The notes below the pieces were generated by a model, which made no database searches, had not been told where the DNA came from, and saw nothing but the letters and a program-made list of their open reading frames with translations. 7,514 nucleotides of DNA from an uncultured Gammaproteobacteria bacterium. Lineage in GTDB: Bacteria; Pseudomonadota; Gammaproteobacteria; Pseudomonadales; DT-91. Shown piece after piece: positions 6,342 through 7,514 of the stretch. The position numbers and the translations under genes are program-made. Every line of letters starts with the position of its first letter. Position 1 is the stretch's first letter. The stretch covers positions 1-7,514 of the forward strand of contig CAKMZU010000074.1 in NCBI GenBank assembly GCA_929200485.1, written 5' to 3'.

Positions 6342-6459
6342 ATCATCGTATGCAGGGTTTTCTATGGAAATACTTGTGCCCAAATTGTACTTGCGTGTGT
6401 ATCATCGTATGCAGGGTTTTCTATGGAAATACTTGTGCCCAAATTGTCCTTGGGTGTGT
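6342..6459. repeat. 59-bp tandem duplication, two copies (6342-6400 and 6401-6459)
   Basis: Both copies begin ATCATCGTATGCAGGG and end GTGTGT. They match at 57 of 59 positions, differing at 6389/6448 (A/C) and 6394/6453 (C/G). A further ATC at 6460-6462 repeats the start of the unit, so each copy is flanked by the same triplet, as expected for slippage between short direct repeats. The duplication lies in the last codons of the gene at 6362-7471 and changes its reading frame. Confidence 0.97.
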
Positions 6460-7471
6460 ATCTTTCAGTGGTGCCATTGAGCTGATTTCTTTGGACGTTA
6501 GTCCCGCCTCTGCACCAATTCACACCATGCTTGATGGCTCTTACTGACGGGGTGTACAGGATTTTTGCCCATCCCGCAATAATAGTTGATAGCTGGAAAA
6601 TGTCAGGATTGCCGCTATAGCCTGTGACAGCGGCTACCGCACCCCAATGTGCGTTTTCTTTATGAGAAAAATCATCGCCCAAATCCCACACACGCAGGTC
6701 AGCATTTAATAGCTCTGCACCTTCGTGTATTGCACCGCTTGCTAATGCAATTTTTAAAGAATCAATGACTAGATTTGTTGCACTGTTGATAGGTTTTGTA
6801 TATTTATCAAAAAAATCTTCACTAATTAACCCACAGCGCTGTCCAGCTTTATAGGCGCCATAGCCAACCCCGCAGATAGCAAGTGGTGAAGCCGCCCCTC
6901 CTAGTGCTGAGAGACTGGCATAAAGGGCTGTCATTTTAGTTTCATTATCTAATGTGCCTGCCAGCGAGAACCCAGTTCCAAAACCTAATTCGGCTCCCTC
7001 TCTGAAAAGGCTAGGTAAAGTAGACGAAAGCACTTCCCCTATAGGTACAGTGGATACATCTTCATCATTCGTCCTTAATTTTTGGAGTTTGTTTTGTAGT
7101 TTGTTAAGTTCAAAGGCGCCATAACCTTTAAGAAGACATTCACCAAGTCGCTTTGCATTTTTTGCTTTAATTTTATCTTCTTCAACATCCACGTTTAATA
7201 ATCCAGCTGTTGCAGCACCGATGCCTATTGCAGCTCCGGTGAAAACGGCAGCACAAGAGCCGGCTATGATTGCCTGTTCTTTATAGCTTCTTCCTCGCAT
7301 TGCGTTAGTTGTTAAGAAAAATGCTTCTGTTCCTTCTTTTATGCCAAGAGAGAATAGGGCGTTATTAAAATTCGAATCCTCATTTGCAGAGGTTATTGTT
7401 GTTAGACCGCAAAGAATCAGGATAGAAAAATATCGTTTAATACGTGACACGAATGAGAATACAAAATGCAT
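6362..7471 (-). CDS. Exported or membrane-associated protein of unknown function with three internal repeats
   Basis: I do not recognise this family. From the ATG at 7471-7469 the product has 369 residues. The N-terminus looks like a signal peptide: basic residues R10, K12 and R13, a hydrophobic core to about 26, and a possible cleavage after TSA at 29. Three diverged units follow, each with a short motif: KEGTEAF (45-51), REGAELGF (157-164) and HEGAELL (249-255). After each comes a small-residue, Gly/Ala-rich hydrophobic stretch (about 67-92, 180-210 and 278-306). These could be membrane helices or packed helices of a repeat fold. Near the C-terminus is ENPAYDD (351-357). The final residues THASTIWAQVFP come from the second copy of a 59-bp duplication read out of frame. 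The start is uncertain: an in-frame ATG at 7498-7496 and a TTG at 7513 exist, and the frame is open to the window edge. ATG 7471 was chosen for the signal peptide and a weak AAAGA upstream. Confidence 0.7.
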   Translation of the reverse strand: MHFVFSFVSRIKRYFSILILCGLTTITSANEDSNFNNALFSLGIKEGTEAFFLTTNAMRGRSYKEQAIIAGSCAAVFTGAAIGIGAATAGLLNVDVEEDKIKAKNAKRLGECLLKGYGAFELNKLQNKLQKLRTNDEDVSTVPIGEVLSSTLPSLFREGAELGFGTGFSLAGTLDNETKMTALYASLSALGGAASPLAICGVGYGAYKAGQRCGLISEDFFDKYTKPINSATNLVIDSLKIALASGAIHEGAELLNADLRVWDLGDDFSHKENAHWGAVAAVTGYSGNPDIFQLSTIIAGWAKILYTPSVRAIKHGVNWCRGGTNVQRNQLNGTTERYTPKDNLGTSISIENPAYDDTHASTIWAQVFP

Positions 7472-7514
7472 AATTATTTTCTTTAAGCTAAATATCATTA
7501 CCAATAATGACAAT

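Noticed and set aside
6342..6459. Integron attC site (historically called a 59-base element)
   Set aside because: The unit length matches the old name only. The expected inverted core sites (GTTRRRY and RYYYAAC) and no integrase or cassette structure are seen; it is a direct duplication inside a gene.
6342..6459. Start of a CRISPR array or other regular repeat array
   Set aside because: There are just two adjacent copies with no spacer between them, and they are part of a coding region.
6338..6547. Plus-strand open frame of 69 codons across the tandem duplication
   Set aside because: It lies opposite the C-terminal part of the minus-strand gene and reads the two repeat copies in different frames; no start signal or protein-like composition supports it.
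7499..7513. TTG at 7513 as the start of the hypothetical exported protein
   Set aside because: It is at the window edge with no visible ribosome binding site, and the signal peptide fits a start at 7471 (or possibly 7498) better.

Overview
The window reads as the chromosome of a Gram-negative bacterium, most likely a gammaproteobacterium. The reasons are a cluster for the ADP-heptose precursor of the lipopolysaccharide inner core, a 7TMR-DISM hybrid histidine kinase, a signal-peptide-bearing hypothetical protein and moderate GC (low forties per cent by eye, not counted). Genus and family cannot be resolved from this sequence. Every gene lies on the minus strand, so transcription runs from high to low coordinates.

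Right end (about 6362-7471): a gene for an exported or membrane-associated protein of unknown function. It seems to hold three diverged internal repeats, each with an EG-[TA]-E core. Its 3' end carries a 59-bp tandem duplication (6342-6459). Because 59 is not a multiple of three, the second copy is read in a new frame and the C-terminal tail has been replaced. A plausible intrinsic terminator (6239-6267) follows. Just beyond it lies a sigma70-like promoter (TTGTTA, 17 bp, TAGAAT; 6196-6224) for the next operon.

Main operon (6162 to 1, continuing out of the window): a 967-residue membrane hybrid sensor kinase, a FAD-dependent oxidoreductase of the DAO family, an aldo/keto reductase, gmhB, gmhA and the first 35 codons of a PfkB-type heptose kinase (hldE/rfaE). 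The genes overlap or lie 11-26 bp apart. The kinase and oxidoreductase share an ATGA junction, and gmhB and gmhA overlap by 8 bp with a TTG start for gmhA. GmhA isomerises sedoheptulose 7-phosphate, the HldE kinase makes the 1,7-bisphosphate, GmhB removes the 7-phosphate, and the adenylyltransferase activity of HldE (outside the window, if fused) would make ADP-heptose. The roles of the two redox enzymes are unknown.

The most unusual points are these. The sensor kinase has a substituted catalytic core (HQ instead of HE after the phospho-His, no G1-box Asp) and a degenerate first receiver, yet its last receiver is intact. It is co-transcribed with, and overlaps, metabolic genes and has no separate response regulator. 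The hypothetical protein has had its C-terminus rewritten by a tandem duplication.
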